64,000 nucleotides of DNA from Sordariomycetes sp. S80-01Y (GCA_037042185.1 JAXQJY010000033.1:1860001-1924000), one strand, 5' to 3'. Positions 10,770-21,557 are shown, counted from the first letter of the stretch. Made by a program: numbers and translations. Notes: generated by a model from the letters alone, not told the origin.

Positions 10770-11150
10770 ATGTCTGGCCTCGTCAACAAGGTGAAGGATA
10801 CCCTTGGTTCCAACCACCAATCCACCACCCACGACAACTCCCACACCACAACGACCGGCACCGGCGCCGCCACTACTAGTACCACTGGCGCCCCCGGAAC
10901 CCACACCGAGGTTCACAAGACCGGCCCTGTCCACCACAATGAGATGCTGAACAAGGTCGATCCTCGCGTGCACGAGACCAAGACCACCACCACTTCTGGA
11001 GCTCCCATCGACCCCGGTAATGCCGCGCACGTTCCTCCCTCGGTCATGCAGCAGCACGTCGGCGAGCCTTCCATCGAGCACGACTACCCTCATGACAGCA
11101 CGCACAAGAGGCATTCCGTCAGCCACCAGGAGAACCACTTGATGAAGTAA
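10770..11150 (+). CDS. Small hydrophilic Thr/His-rich protein, stress-type
   Basis: Intronless, 126 residues, with no signal peptide or membrane segment. The N-terminus MSGLVNKVKDTLGSN is amphipathic. Residues 17-50 are a Thr/Ser/Gly-rich stretch. The motif NEMLNKVDPRVHE near residue 60 resembles a short block seen in several small, highly expressed fungal proteins of unknown function. The composition is like LEA or hydrophilin proteins, many of which accumulate in conidia or under stress. A strong TATA box and a CACGTG palindrome upstream fit regulated expression. A long antisense ORF (11291-10680) is a product of the repetitive ACC/CAC codons and is not called. Confidence 0.75.
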   Translation: MSGLVNKVKDTLGSNHQSTTHDNSHTTTTGTGAATTSTTGAPGTHTEVHKTGPVHHNEMLNKVDPRVHETKTTTTSGAPIDPGNAAHVPPSVMQQHVGEPSIEHDYPHDSTHKRHSVSHQENHLMK

Positions 11151-12321
11151 GGGTTGAAGGTGGATGCCGTGGAAGTAATGAGATTTTTGTACCATAGTCA
11201 TACAGCCATGAAGACATGAGGTTATGATATACACACGAATTCTGACATTGAACGTTTCTACCGTGACTTTGATTACATGAAGTGAAAGCATCGACCTTGT
11301 GGAAATTAGGCGCTTGGAATAATGACTGGGCGGCTGGTAAAGCGAGTTCGAGAGTCAGTGGTGGTGTGGTGAAGACGCTTCGACTATCTCAAAGCCAACA
11401 AAGCCTAGGCCGGGATTGTGCGGCTCTGTGACCTATCCCGGCCGAGAGAAGGTCGTGGTGATATTCGATCTTGGCCGTATCTCCAGCAAGCGCCTTCAAA
11501 CAAAACGCTGAACTTGGACTGGGCAAGCAAACAAACAACTGCTCCTTTGTCGACCTCTCTCCGCCTTGGATGCCCTTCATGAACAGTGACCGAACGTGCG
11601 CGTGTCACAGCCATCAATTGTGCGTGTTGTCCTGGAGGGCTCAGAAGCAACGCGCTTATGCACCATTGTACGCTTAAACTCAATGAGGTCCACAGCTATC
11701 GCGCGAAGTGCGATGTCTTGTTACATGCCCCGAAACATCGGAGAGAACAGACAAAAGCATAACCATCGTGCTACGTGCCGTCCCTCTCTCCACATTGCAG
11801 CCATGCACGAGCGCAAACATGATTCGAGTGGCGGGGAAGGTCGGCGCTGATTCTGTCGGGAAGCATAGCGGACTCCATTTTCAGGAGTTCGTGACGACTT
11901 TCGCGCGCCAGTCGTGCTTTCCACCCGAAAGACCCACGATTCCATCCGAGTTGGCGCTCGTCCGCTGATTGGGCCGGCTAATAAAGCTGGATAAAATGTC
12001 TCAGCCCCCCACAGTCGCTATTGGGGGAACGAGCGACCCAGCGCAGCTATCGCGGGGCTTTACGTGCTCCTCCCCGACATCGCGTCCAGAACTTCACGTA
12101 GCGGGGCGCTTTTGTCACGAGGATTTCATGGTATTTGCCTGAAGTCTGGCAAGTCTTTCTTCTCAATTTTCTGAGATTGTCTTCCTCAACTCCCTCCCGC
12201 TTCTGCATTGTGTGTCGAACGTTGCGAGATTGTGAAATCATTTTCAGCGACACCCCGCCATTGCCCCTCAGTCGCGTTTACATCACCGGATATCCCACGT
12301 CTTCCACAGCTCACAGACAAA
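11151..12321. other. Intergenic, 1.2 kb; promoter of xylitol dehydrogenase
   Basis: The left half is the 3' flank of the small gene. The right half carries candidate XlnR and CreA sites (listed separately). Small ORFs at 11405-11968 overlap on both strands and show no family. Confidence 0.5.
11976..12028 (+). promoter_or_regulatory. Candidate XlnR (GGCTAA) and CreA sites upstream of xylitol dehydrogenase
   Basis: GGCTAA at 11976-11981 matches the XlnR/Xyr1 core site. CCCCCCAC at 12005-12012 and TTGGGGGA at 12021-12028 contain CreA-type half-sites facing each other, about 300 bp before the start codon. XlnR activation and CreA repression of pentose genes are established in Aspergillus and Trichoderma; occupancy here is inference. 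Confidence 0.45.
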
Positions 12322-13454
12322 ATGGCGGCTCCCAACAAGGACGATCTCAGCGTAAGCGCATAAACACATGGTTGGCGCAGGCAAACGCTAAATGGATTCA
12401 GAACCTCTCCTTCATCCTCAACAAGCCTCACGATGTGACCTTCGCTGAGCGCCCCAAGCCCTCGCTGGCCTCATCCCACGACGTCCTCGTCGCCATCAAC
12501 TACACTGGTATTTGCGGATCCGATGTTCACTACTGGGTTCACGGAGCCATCGGTCACTTTGTTGTGAAGGATCCCATGGTTTTGGGTCACGAGTCTGCCG
12601 GTACCGTTGTCGAGGTTGGCAAGGACGTCGACTCACTGAAGGCCGGCGACCGTGTCGCCATCGAGCCTGGATACCCGTGCAGGAGGTGCCATGACTGCCG
12701 CGCAGGACACTACAACCTCTGCCCTGACATGCAGTTTGCCGCTACACCTCCATATCATGGTACCTTGACGGGTCTGTGGTCCGCCCCAGCAGACTTCTGC
12801 TACAAGCTTCCCGAGGAGGTCTCCCTCCAGGAGGGTGCTCTGATCGAGCCTCTCGCCGTGGCTGTCCATATTGTCAAGCAAGCCACCATCACCCCAGGCC
12901 AGTCCGTCGTCGTCATGGGCGCTGGGCCCGTCGGTCTCCTCTGCGCTGCCGTCGCCCGTGCTTACGGTGCTTCCAAGGTCGTCAGCGTCGACATCGTCCA
13001 GTCCAAGCTCGACTTCGCCAAATCTTTCGCCGCTACCCACACGTACGCCTCGCAGCGCATCTCGGCGGAGGACAACGCGAAGGCCATCAAGGAGCTCGGG
13101 GGCTTCCCCCGCGGTGCTGACGCCGTCATCGATGCCAGCGGTGCCGAGCCGAGTATCCAGACCAGCCTGCACACCGTGCGCATGGGCGGAACCTACGTGC
13201 AGGGTGGCATGGGCAAGTCGGATATCAACTTCCCAATCATGGCCATGTGTTTGAAGGAGGTTACAGCAAAGGGCTCGTTCCGTTACGGTGCGGGTGATTA
13301 CCAGCTTGCCGTCGAGCTGGTCGCTACGGGCAAGGTCGACGTGAAGAAGCTCATCACTGGCGTCGTCAGCTTCAAGGAGGCGGAGGAGGCGTTTAAGAAG
13401 GTTAAGGAAGGAGAGGCAATCAAGGTTCTCATTGCTGGACCGAATGAGAAGTGA
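12322..13454 (+). CDS. xdh1: Xylitol dehydrogenase (NAD, medium-chain zinc dehydrogenase)
   Basis: Exons 12322-12351 and 12402-13454 give 360 residues; the 50-nt intron follows codon 10. An ORF scan starting at 12135 reads through the 5' leader and intron. The protein oxidises xylitol to D-xylulose in the fungal pentose pathway. Catalytic zinc ligands C48, H73 and E74 and structural zinc ligands C104, C107, C110 and C118 are present. The nucleotide motif GAGPVG is at 184-189. Asp208 in VVSVDIV indicates NAD rather than NADP. Long blocks such as TGICGSDVHYWVHGAIGHF, ATPPYHGTLTGLW and FRYGAGDYQLAVELV match Trichoderma Xdh1 as I remember it, with few changes. Confidence 0.95.
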
Positions 13455-14317
13455 TTGTCGGGCGGTCGGAGAATCGGAGAATTGGAGTATGTGGCCAGGC
13501 CACCTTGGGTTTTTGACAGTTGGGTAATGACAGCGGGACGGCGATAAAAAAAAGGATCCTTGCCCGAAAAATGGGAACTTTGTTACTTTGCGTGCCCTTC
13601 GATTTGCAGGGTCCTGGGGACGACAAGGTGATCTTCAGTGTCATTCCTGCATTTGGTGGCGAGATCACTCAATTCTTAGGCCTCGATTCCGCTATAGCAG
13701 GGGTCTATTCCGCGCGCCAGCGATAGCTTTCCACAACTGCAGCTGTGGCTTGGGAAAGCGCCCAATGGTCTGCGCAGCAGGATCAAGCTGAATCCTACGT
13801 CCGGCCTCAATCTTGCTTTTTGGGCCTGTTCGTGCGGCATTGAGTTTTGCGCGGCCGACGTAGAGACCGCTCGACCGTGGCCGCTCGTCTAAGCTCTTCA
13901 ACTGCGGCCGCTCACCTATACATCCAGACAAGCTTCCGATCCCGAGATCGGGCTGCATGGCAATCGTAAACCCTGTCAACTCCATGCGAGGCCCAGCCCG
14001 GCTCCAAGGGGCAATTCGTCCTCGCCAGCCGCACCTCTTGGCAAGCCGCGGAAACGACGCTGGCAAGAAGATGCCGACGGGCCCTCCCATGCGGCTGAGG
14101 GTCAGCAGTGCCAACAGGCAGTCGATAGCGCGGGCTGTCAAAAGCACGAGTCCCGCGCGGGAATCTGCCTTGCCCCGTCCGTAGGGCGGAGTTTCGTAAA
14201 TAGGTGTCTGGGCAGCATGTTTAATAGAAGCGGTCCCACGCATGTTTTCCTCTGCTTGGCTTGAACCGTGAACGCCAAAGTTAGTTTTCGCGAACACTGA
14301 GTTGGACGATAGCAGCC
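13455..14317. other. Intergenic, 863 bp
   Basis: 3' flank of xylitol dehydrogenase and promoter of the MARVEL-like gene. A minus-strand ORF at 14327-13692 (211 codons) has no family features and is treated as chance. Confidence 0.45.
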
Positions 14318-15464
14318 ATGTCTTCAACCCACCAAGTCGAGGGCTCTGAGCATGTGCTCAAGACGCCTATCTGGATCACAGTTATCCGAGGCTTTCAGTT
14401 CCTCCTCTCTCTCATCATCGTCGGTCTCGCGGGTCGGCTGATCCACGATGCCTACCTTGACGAAAACGGTCTCGCTATCGCCACGGCAAGCTCCCCTCCG
14501 TTGTTGTGTGCCCTCTTTCAATTGCTGACCCTCTACAGTCCTTGATCACCTGGGTTGTCGTCGCATACGTCGTCCTCACCGAGAAGATGCCTTCCATGCA
14601 CAAAGCGTACCATGTCATCGCCGTCCTCGCCCTCGATGGCTTCTTGGTCATCATGTGGCTCGCAACCTTCGCCGCTGTGGCAGCCAAGAGGGCAGGCTAC
14701 ATCTACGACGTCGACGTCAGCTCGTGCTACTCGGACGGCAGCCTCGTCGACAGCAAGACTTGTTTTACCAAGCGCGGCGTCATCTTGTTCGAGAGCGGTC
14801 TGGCCATGATGGCCGCCATTGCCGGCCTAGGCGCTTTGGTCTGGTACGTCTGCCCAGCAGCACGGTGCGCGAGGATTGACTGACACACGACAGGCTCCTG
14901 TTCATCGCGACCTTCGCCTGGGGAATGACGATGTTCTTCCGAGGGCGCAAGCAAGGCCGTTTCATGTTTGCGGCCGGCTCTAGCGACCACCAGATGGAAG
15001 CGCAACCCCACGCGCACGCGGCGACGGGACCAGGCGGCGAGAAAATAGTCGGCAGCCCCGAGCAGCAACCGCTGCAATCTCAGATGTCGGGCGGCTACCC
15101 GCCTCCAGTTGCAGGCACCTACCCCCAGCAAAGCCAGTATCCCCAGGGCCAGTACCCTCAAGAACAGTACCCTCAAGGCCAGTACCCGCAAGCCGGGTAC
15201 CAGCCTCCTGTGAGCCCTTCGCCTGTGAGCGTCCATCATCACCCAGCACCATACTCGCAAGCCCAGGAGTTGCAAGGCCAGCAGCACCAGCAGCAGTACG
15301 ACCAGTACCCTACGCAGCAGGGCTATCCAGCTCAACAATACGGGTATCCTCAGCAGACGACATCACCGCACAGCAATGAGCTGGACGGCCAGGTTCATCA
15401 GCAGTATGAGATGCCTTCACCACCAGCAGCTTCGCCACCTCCACAGCAGCAGCATCAGCAGTAA
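14318..15464 (+). CDS. MARVEL-like four-TM membrane protein with Gln/Pro/Tyr-rich tail
   Basis: Exons 14318-14485, 14539-14843 and 14894-15464 give 347 residues. The first intron (53 nt) has a GCAAGC donor, so it is a GC-AG intron; no GT donor keeps the frame. Four hydrophobic segments are visible: about 18-40 (IWITVIRGFQFLLSLIIVGL), 57-69, 77-100 (VIAVLALDGFLVIMWLATFA) and 145-168. This fits the membrane-associating (MARVEL) domain found in many fungal plasma-membrane proteins. The cytosolic tail (about 190-347) is rich in Q, P and Y, with tandem YPQGQ/YPQEQ units at about 230-250. Function is unknown; related proteins take part in membrane apposition or cell-wall sensing. Confidence 0.8.
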
Positions 15465-15960
15465 AGGAGTAGAAGTCGGGATTGGCGTGAATGGAGTCGG
15501 TAGTCATTTCAACGTTGCGAATAAACAGTACCTAATTTGAATTTACGTACTTTACTTGTTACCGAGTTCGGTCATCACGACAATGACTATAGTACGACTG
15601 AAAATCCCATCGATAAGCATTAGTAGCACCTAAGCCGCGATGAATTAAGGAGTGAGTTGTGCTTTGGTGTTGAAACGAAGAGGTCGAAGTTGTGAGCGCG
15701 AAAGAGCAAGTTGTCGAGGTCTGTCGTGCAAGGCTGTTATTGGTCACTGGGTTCGAAAGTGGGGTACAGTTCGATTGAACATGGCCTTCAGTTCCGCCGA
15801 AACTTGAAGCTCGCCTCGAGAGCTCGCAGCCACCTTCGCAACCAACAATAGAACCCGCCACGGGCGCCTCCTCGCGCCGTTCGCTACTGTCTCGGTCAGC
15901 CGTCTACGCGGATACGACTCCCTGTTCTCGCGACTTCTCGGCTGCTCAATCGCCCTCCCC
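15465..15960. other. Intergenic, 496 bp
   Basis: 3' flank of the MARVEL-like gene and leader of the CX9C gene. Nothing else was recognised. Confidence 0.5.
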
Positions 15961-16512
15961 ATGGCCGCAATGGCCGCCGACAAACCCGAAGCTCCTACGG
16001 AGCGCCTCGGCGTTCCCTCGCGCAACCCGTTACCACTCTCGGCATCCCAAGAGTCCCAGGTCCGCGACATCTACTATGCGCGCGTACGCAAGAACTGCAC
16101 CGAGGAGATCAAGGGTTTGTCCTCGCCCGCGAGATCCCGTTCCCGGCATCCAGCTGACCAAGACACAGCCTTCGCAGCATGCGCCCTCGGACGAACATTC
16201 ACCGTCTCCTTCGCCTGCCGAGCCGAGCACCGCGCCATGAACGGCTGCATGACACGCCACGCCACCCAGGCCGAGCACGACGCAGCGAGAGAGGAGTGGT
16301 TCGCGATGCGGATCGAGCGACAGAGGCAGCGTGAGCGGAAGCAGAAGATGGCGCAGGCGCAGGAGGAGTTCATGAGGGACTGGTGGGGGCTGCCGGAGGA
16401 CGTGAGGTTGTCCAGGCAGAAGGAGATGGAGAAGAAGGGAGAGAGGATTGGCGGAATGCCGGCCCAGGAAAGACCGCACAAGGAAGAGGAGGTGAAGCGA
16501 TGGGGGACCTGA
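15961..16512 (+). CDS. Twin CX9C mitochondrial protein (CMC1 family, cytochrome c oxidase assembly)
   Basis: Exons 15961-16114 and 16169-16512 give 165 residues. Splicing creates two exact CX9C motifs: C46-x9-C56 (CTEEIKAFAAC) and C68-x9-C78 (CRAEHRAMNGC). This is the helix-hairpin signature of intermembrane-space proteins imported by Mia40. The Cmc1-type family helps copper delivery to, and assembly of, cytochrome c oxidase. The intron is 54 nt with no in-frame stop, so an unspliced ORF looks intact but has 18 extra residues that break the first CX9C. The C-terminal 85 residues are charged and helical (RIERQRQRERKQK), longer than in yeast Cmc1. The distinction from Cmc2 or related CX9C proteins is not secure. 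Confidence 0.85.
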   Translation: MAAMAADKPEAPTERLGVPSRNPLPLSASQESQVRDIYYARVRKNCTEEIKGLSSPARSRSRHPADQDTAFAACALGRTFTVSFACRAEHRAMNGCMTRHATQAEHDAAREEWFAMRIERQRQRERKQKMAQAQEEFMRDWWGLPEDVRLSRQKEMEKKGERIGGMPAQERPHKEEEVKRWGT

Positions 16513-17715
16513 TGGACCACAGAGGAAGACTGCATTTCCAAGGCGTTCTGGTTAGGCGACGTGTATACTAACTGCGTATCTATGTGTATCAGTATGGCGA
16601 TGGCGCTGATTACGTTCAAGATCTAGACAAATGAGCAAACCCCTCTGCCTCAGTCACCGGCCGTGACAGTGACGTCCGAGCAGACAAGGCACGCACGCGA
16701 ACGAGCGAGATGAAGGTAGGTTGACGTGTATCCCGCAAGATCTCGAGCTGTTGGAGCGGCGACAGCGCCCGCGCTCCCTCTCCTCCAGATAGGCGAAGAC
16801 TCGAGATATTCCAGTGCTGCCAACCTTGGCCCGACGCGGTATCAATGATGGGAAGTGGCTGACCGCCACCCGCGGTTGAGGCCCGTAGCGCTTGACGCGA
16901 ACAGCTGGCCAGCTTGGGGTCGCATGGGTCACCCGTCAGACTGCTTGGATACCACGGTCAAACGACCCTTGAAGCGGCCTAGAAGTGCCGACAGGTGACT
17001 GACCAGCCGCATGTGGGAGACGATCGGCCATAGTGATTTGCGACTCGCCAATGATGGCACTTCCAGAAGGAAAAGCGGCTTCTTCTTCCTCGAGCTGCAC
17101 GACTCAGGTTTTCTACCGCGCAACACGGTCAGGGAGTGTCATCGCCGCCGCAGGCAATTCGTCGACTCCGGCACCGCGAAAACCACCCAACATCCCGATA
17201 CAATCAATCTACAGAGCGTAAGCGCCCTCTCACCACCCAAACGGCCATCCAAAAGGGTCGGGACGTCTCCTCATTCGACAGCGCACCGCGTTTGCGTCGG
17301 GCGCTTAAACCCTCGCTGCAGTGTGATGCGGCCCCTCATTGGACCCCCCGATCTGCCGCCCCTGAGTGGTGCTATTTTTGGGCGACACCCCGCGTCGGCC
17401 GAGTCCACATCGCTTCGGATCCCTGCAGAGGTCAAGTCGAGGCGCCTAGTTGCGACTTTTGATATATCATCCAGTGCTCGCTGGGCTTTGCTGGGCAAAG
17501 CCTCCTTTCTGTCAAACCTCATTGACGTTTGAGGTGATATCGCCTCGATTGCGACGCAGACACGGCATCCCGACTCATACCACGACTTACGACCCGAAGA
17601 CGATGAAGCAATAGCGATTTATTGTTCGACATTTTGAGATACCCCCCCAAACTTCGTTGTGCGACGCATCAGTCCCGTAGGCGTATCTGCTTGGTTGCTG
17701 GACAACCACTGAACC
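16513..17715. other. Intergenic, 1.2 kb
   Basis: 3' flank of the CX9C gene and 5' region of the next gene. An ORF at 17011-17532 (173 codons) shows no domain and is judged spurious. Confidence 0.45.
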
Positions 17716-19485
17716 ATGTCGTCTCCCTCGCCTGCACCGCCAGGAAGCTTCTCTCTGTTTCCCAGTCCCAACAGCTCTAGACCGCCGCCCGTCGTACGTG
17801 GTCAGACCCCCCTGGGCCGTCGCTCAGAATCTCGAGAGCGCAGAGCTCCAACACCGCAGAACATGCGTGCCCACACACCACAACAGGCCCCTGAGCCGAG
17901 CTTAGCTGCCTCACCGCCGCGACAGGGGCGATCTCGCGCTCAACACCGTCGGCAGGAGACACCTCTGCAGTTTGACGAGTCTTTGAACCGAGACACCCAA
18001 CCGCAGGGGCCGCTGGACGGCCAGCAGACGTCGAGGGCAGAGACCGCCACGCCTGTTCAGCAATCAGCCTTCCGAAGCTCCATTGCCAAGATGCCCCTCG
18101 AGGACAACACCGATCCCGCACAACCACAAGCCCTACGATCCATCTTCCCCACGTACAACCCCCAAGTGCCGCTGGATCAACAAGACTATGCGCCAACAGC
18201 AAGGAGTCCTACTCGGATACCTAGAGCAGTTATCAGCCGACAGTCGTATCATCACAACGACGATGACAGTCTCCGGAGTCCGGCCCACAGCCCGAGGGCA
18301 AACGAGGAAGTCAATCACCGGTGGGCTCGGCCTCGGCCAAGTGAGCCTCCCGTGGTACCTCAGCCTTGCTCGACAGATCAACTGAAGAGCTTTTGGAAGG
18401 TGGCCAATGGCTGGAAGGCGTCCTCATCTGAGGGCCGCGTCTACTGCATGAAGCTCACGCAAGAAAAGGATGCTCCTGTCTACACACTTTCCTCTGCAAC
18501 TCAACCATTCTACAATGTCCGCCTAGATCCCACGTCGGCCTCCGCAAGGGTTACCGTTATGCGCCACGACCCAAGTAAGCCGTACAAGGAGCCGAAGCAG
18601 GAGAACAGCTCGTCGAGCAGCAGCATCGTTGGAGGTGGCAGCGAAACCCCCTCGAGTGGCAAGATCACCGATGGAAAGCACTGGCAGGAGGCGCTCACTA
18701 CGACCCTTGAGGAGGAGTCTCGGAAACATCAACCGGAAGACGGCCTCGTCGCCCTGCTCATGCCCACGCCAGCCACCAAGATGGCGCTCGAGAAGGCCAA
18801 CGACCCCCAAGCCGTCGCAATGGCCGAACATGAGTGCGCACGCCTGGTCTGGGACGACGACAGCGAAAGCTACTTCCTCGTCCATCCCGCCCTAGCCACC
18901 CCCTTCTGCGTCACCATCGAGCGCTCCCCAGCGTGGAATCGGGTGGAATACACCCTCGAGCACCACGAGTCGCCCAAACACCTCGCCAAACTCACCCGCG
19001 ACGCAACCGGTGGCGGCTGGCTCGAGCTTGACACCGGGTTGGCCTCCAAGATCGAATCTTTCTACATCGTCGACGTGGCGATCACAGCCCTCATGCTCGT
19101 CTCCTCCGCCGACGAGAGGAACCAGCCCGCCGCTGCCGAAGCGTTCGAGCCGCCGCCCCTGATCCCGCCCATGGCCGTGCTGCAGCAGTCGCGGCACACA
19201 AAATCCAAGTCCTCGCTCAGCAAGCTCGTCTCTTCAGGCAAGAAGAAGCCCAAGATGGAAGCTTTCGAGATTGATCTCGAAAGCCAGGATGATAGCCTGG
19301 GCAAGGGCAGCAAGAACCGCGTCAAGGTTAAGGAGGGAATTGATCGTTTGCCGTTCGTGATCAGGATACCGGTCAAGATAGTTAAGGCGTTCGCGAAGTG
19401 TGTGCTTTGGGTGTTGACGATTATGTTCAAGTGTTTGAAGTTGGTGTTTACGCCTTGTTACCGGCTGGTTGGGTCAAAGTATTAA
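17716..19485 (+). CDS. Conserved-looking fungal protein, disordered N-terminus, basic hydrophobic C-terminus
   Basis: Intronless, 589 residues, from the first ATG of the frame. Residues 1-210 are Pro/Ser/Arg-rich and disordered. A mixed alpha/beta region follows at about 220-480 (DQLKSFWKVANGW, VYTLSSATQPFYNVRLDP, AEHECARLVWDDDSESYFLVHP, VEYTLEHHE). Two Ser-rich linkers interrupt it. The last 45 residues are amphipathic and hydrophobic (FVIRIPVKIVKAFAKCVLW, then VLTIMFKCLKLVF), suggesting a membrane-bound or reticulon-like tail. I do not recognise a named domain and do not assign a function. Placement of a regular beta-rich block between linkers hints at a lipid- or protein-binding module. 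Confidence 0.75.
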   Translation: MSSPSPAPPGSFSLFPSPNSSRPPPVVRGQTPLGRRSESRERRAPTPQNMRAHTPQQAPEPSLAASPPRQGRSRAQHRRQETPLQFDESLNRDTQPQGPLDGQQTSRAETATPVQQSAFRSSIAKMPLEDNTDPAQPQALRSIFPTYNPQVPLDQQDYAPTARSPTRIPRAVISRQSYHHNDDDSLRSPAHSPRANEEVNHRWARPRPSEPPVVPQPCSTDQLKSFWKVANGWKASSSEGRVYCMKLTQEKDAPVYTLSSATQPFYNVRLDPTSASARVTVMRHDPSKPYKEPKQENSSSSSSIVGGGSETPSSGKITDGKHWQEALTTTLEEESRKHQPEDGLVALLMPTPATKMALEKANDPQAVAMAEHECARLVWDDDSESYFLVHPALATPFCVTIERSPAWNRVEYTLEHHESPKHLAKLTRDATGGGWLELDTGLASKIESFYIVDVAITALMLVSSADERNQPAAAEAFEPPPLIPPMAVLQQSRHTKSKSSLSKLVSSGKKKPKMEAFEIDLESQDDSLGKGSKNRVKVKEGIDRLPFVIRIPVKIVKAFAKCVLWVLTIMFKCLKLVFTPCYRLVGSKY

Positions 19486-20357
19486 TGATATGACGTCTGG
19501 GACGAATTTTCTGCCTCATATATCTGCCTTGTCTGCCCCGTGACATGTCTCTTGGGGTTACTCGACAACTCGGCCGAAATTTGTATGACCCCCTAAAGCC
19601 TCTACCGCCTTTAGCCGGGGTGCTGGGTCGCACGTTGCTGTCGATCAGGCGGATGACACGCTTCAAGCACGACACGGCCCACGGATGTATTGAATGCGTC
19701 CCCAATCTTGGCACCAGAATCACTGTAAAAGGTGTCCTTCCTTCTTCGCTAAAGGAAACCAGCTCAGCAATGACGCCCAACCCTTGGCGTCCGGCCTTTT
19801 CAGCCTTGGGCATCGGCGCATCAAGCTGGCTGCCTTCTCCGCCTCACTATCCAGCCACAGGAAATGGAAGCCTCATGACCGAGCCGACCCATATTCAAAA
19901 CCACAGCTGTGTGTGTACTAGCTAGATGCCATCTGTGAGAGGGTCTCATCATATAACCGCCGCGTCCCGCCTCCGGGTTCTGGGCGACCTCTCGGCTGGG
20001 AAGATGTCTCTGTACCCCTCCTTTACCATCGCACGTGAGCGCACTCCAGAGCCTCATCTCACATGTTGCGCATGAGGCTTTAGGAGCTATCCGCTTTCCT
20101 ATCCCAAGGTGACTGACTACGAGAGGTGGCTGTCGACTAGTCCGCTTAGGCACCTGGCGCGAGCTTCCGTTCCCAAGAGATATACCACAGCCAGCGCGCC
20201 GAGCCATCAACGACCTCAGAGAGCGGAAGTAACGCCTAGGAGGTCCCATTCGCTGGATCGAAGAGTAAGTGCGCTTTGTGCATAAGGCGACTCCAAGTCG
20301 CAGGCCTAAGTGTAATCCAAACTGACCGCCACGGCAGTGGTAACGGGCGGCGAGTGT
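19486..20357. other. Intergenic and 5' leader, 872 bp, with a likely 5'UTR intron
   Basis: GTAAGT at 20265 and an ACTGAC..CAG acceptor ending at 20337 delimit a 73-nt intron. No ATG precedes it in the adjacent exon, so it probably lies in the 5' leader of the next gene. The rest shows no gene. Confidence 0.45.
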
Positions 20358-21557
20358 ATGAGGATAAGAGCAGCAACTGCATCTCAACATTTTCCGGAGC
20401 TTGGAGACATCATACCGCGGCCGGAGCCCGACTTCAACGATTACGACGCCTGGCTGGAATGGACCAAGGAGTATCAACAATGGAGTCAGGTTCGCTGCCC
20501 ATGCGGGACTGGATACTTTTGCAGAAAGCATGGAGAGTGGATATCAGGCGCAGACATCAAGAGTGGCGATGCGCTCCCGCAACATCAAGAAGAAAAGCAC
20601 TACCATGAATGTTGTCCGCCGCGGCACATGACAGACCCTTCTGCCCAGGACAGTGGATCGCGAGCTATCAGAAAACACCAGAGCATCCAGCGCATGTCCA
20701 AATGCTTGTGTTCTGAGCCTTGCGAGCCGTCAGAAGAGGGAAGATCTCAGCCACCTCCAGGAGATTCAAACAGGCGAGCTTCACTCAAAGACGCGGAACG
20801 CCACAGATACAAAAATAAGCCCGGTACGAGGGTCTCTAGTTCCCAAGACGATAGAGGCAAGGATAGAGACTTTTCTGTTGGATCGAGGTCGTCCCAAGAG
20901 CCATCCTTATATTACTCTGGGGCCCACAGTTCCTCGGCAAGTACCTACACGGACCCTCCAGGCTCGAGCGACCATGAAGGGTATTATCAAACATACTCCG
21001 CGCCTGATTTCGTGCCTTCTGAGGCTAGTCCTCGCAAGCCGCTGCCAGTATTTGACTACAACCCACCGCAGCAGCCATACTCTTACAGGGAAAGTGACGA
21101 CAACCGACGTACATTCAGCGCTCCAAATTACCCCTCGCAAGGTGGATATTTGCAACAGCAAAATGCTCCCGAGTACTACTACGGAGGGAACGAGCGTCCA
21201 TCCAAGGATGACATCGACCATGGTGCGAGAGCGCCAACGGGGCCAGCGGAAGACCTCCCCGGAGAACTGGAGCAGCTGTCTTTAGCCAGTGTTGACGACC
21301 AGGCTTCATATTACGACAAGGGTCATGAGGGTACTCCAGGTCCTCAACAGAGCGAGTTCGAGTATGATTATACTACTTCGAGTGATGGTACGAGCTACTA
21401 TCGCTACAGGACTGTGGTTGGACAGCCCTCGACAACAGGTGGCCCAAGTGCATCGGTTCCCAAATGGTCGGAATGGTCAAATTGGATTCTGACTCCTGAA
21501 CAGCGCAGCCCGAAGGATGGGAAGAAGCGCAAGAGTAAGGGTAAGCACAGACACTGA
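20358..21557 (+). CDS. Low-complexity protein with a Cys/His cluster, function unknown
   Basis: 399 residues from ATG 20358. Seven codons upstream stay open, but that reading begins with GTG at an apparent splice acceptor. Residues 30-95 hold an aromatic/acidic segment (FNDYDAWLEWTKEYQQWSQV) and then C-x-C...C...H...H.H..CC..H (CPCGTGYFCRKHGEW to HYHECCPPRH). This could bind a metal but fits no zinc-finger class I know. Residues 100-399 are Ser/Tyr/Gly/Pro-rich and disordered, ending in a basic KDGKKRKSKGKHRH tail that may act as a nuclear signal. No homologue is recognised. It is a real gene by length and frame rather than by family. Confidence 0.6.
   Translation: MRIRAATASQHFPELGDIIPRPEPDFNDYDAWLEWTKEYQQWSQVRCPCGTGYFCRKHGEWISGADIKSGDALPQHQEEKHYHECCPPRHMTDPSAQDSGSRAIRKHQSIQRMSKCLCSEPCEPSEEGRSQPPPGDSNRRASLKDAERHRYKNKPGTRVSSSQDDRGKDRDFSVGSRSSQEPSLYYSGAHSSSASTYTDPPGSSDHEGYYQTYSAPDFVPSEASPRKPLPVFDYNPPQQPYSYRESDDNRRTFSAPNYPSQGGYLQQQNAPEYYYGGNERPSKDDIDHGARAPTGPAEDLPGELEQLSLASVDDQASYYDKGHEGTPGPQQSEFEYDYTTSSDGTSYYRYRTVVGQPSTTGGPSASVPKWSEWSNWILTPEQRSPKDGKKRKSKGKHRH

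Noticed and set aside
10680-11291. 203-codon minus-strand ORF
   Set aside because: It is the exact antisense of the Thr/His-rich small gene; its Val/Gly-rich sequence mirrors the ACC/CAC codons.
12633-13172. 179-codon minus-strand ORF
   Set aside because: Antisense of the well-supported xylitol dehydrogenase exon.
17011-17532. 173-codon plus-strand ORF
   Set aside because: No domain, irregular composition and no promoter or splice evidence; probably leader or intergenic DNA.
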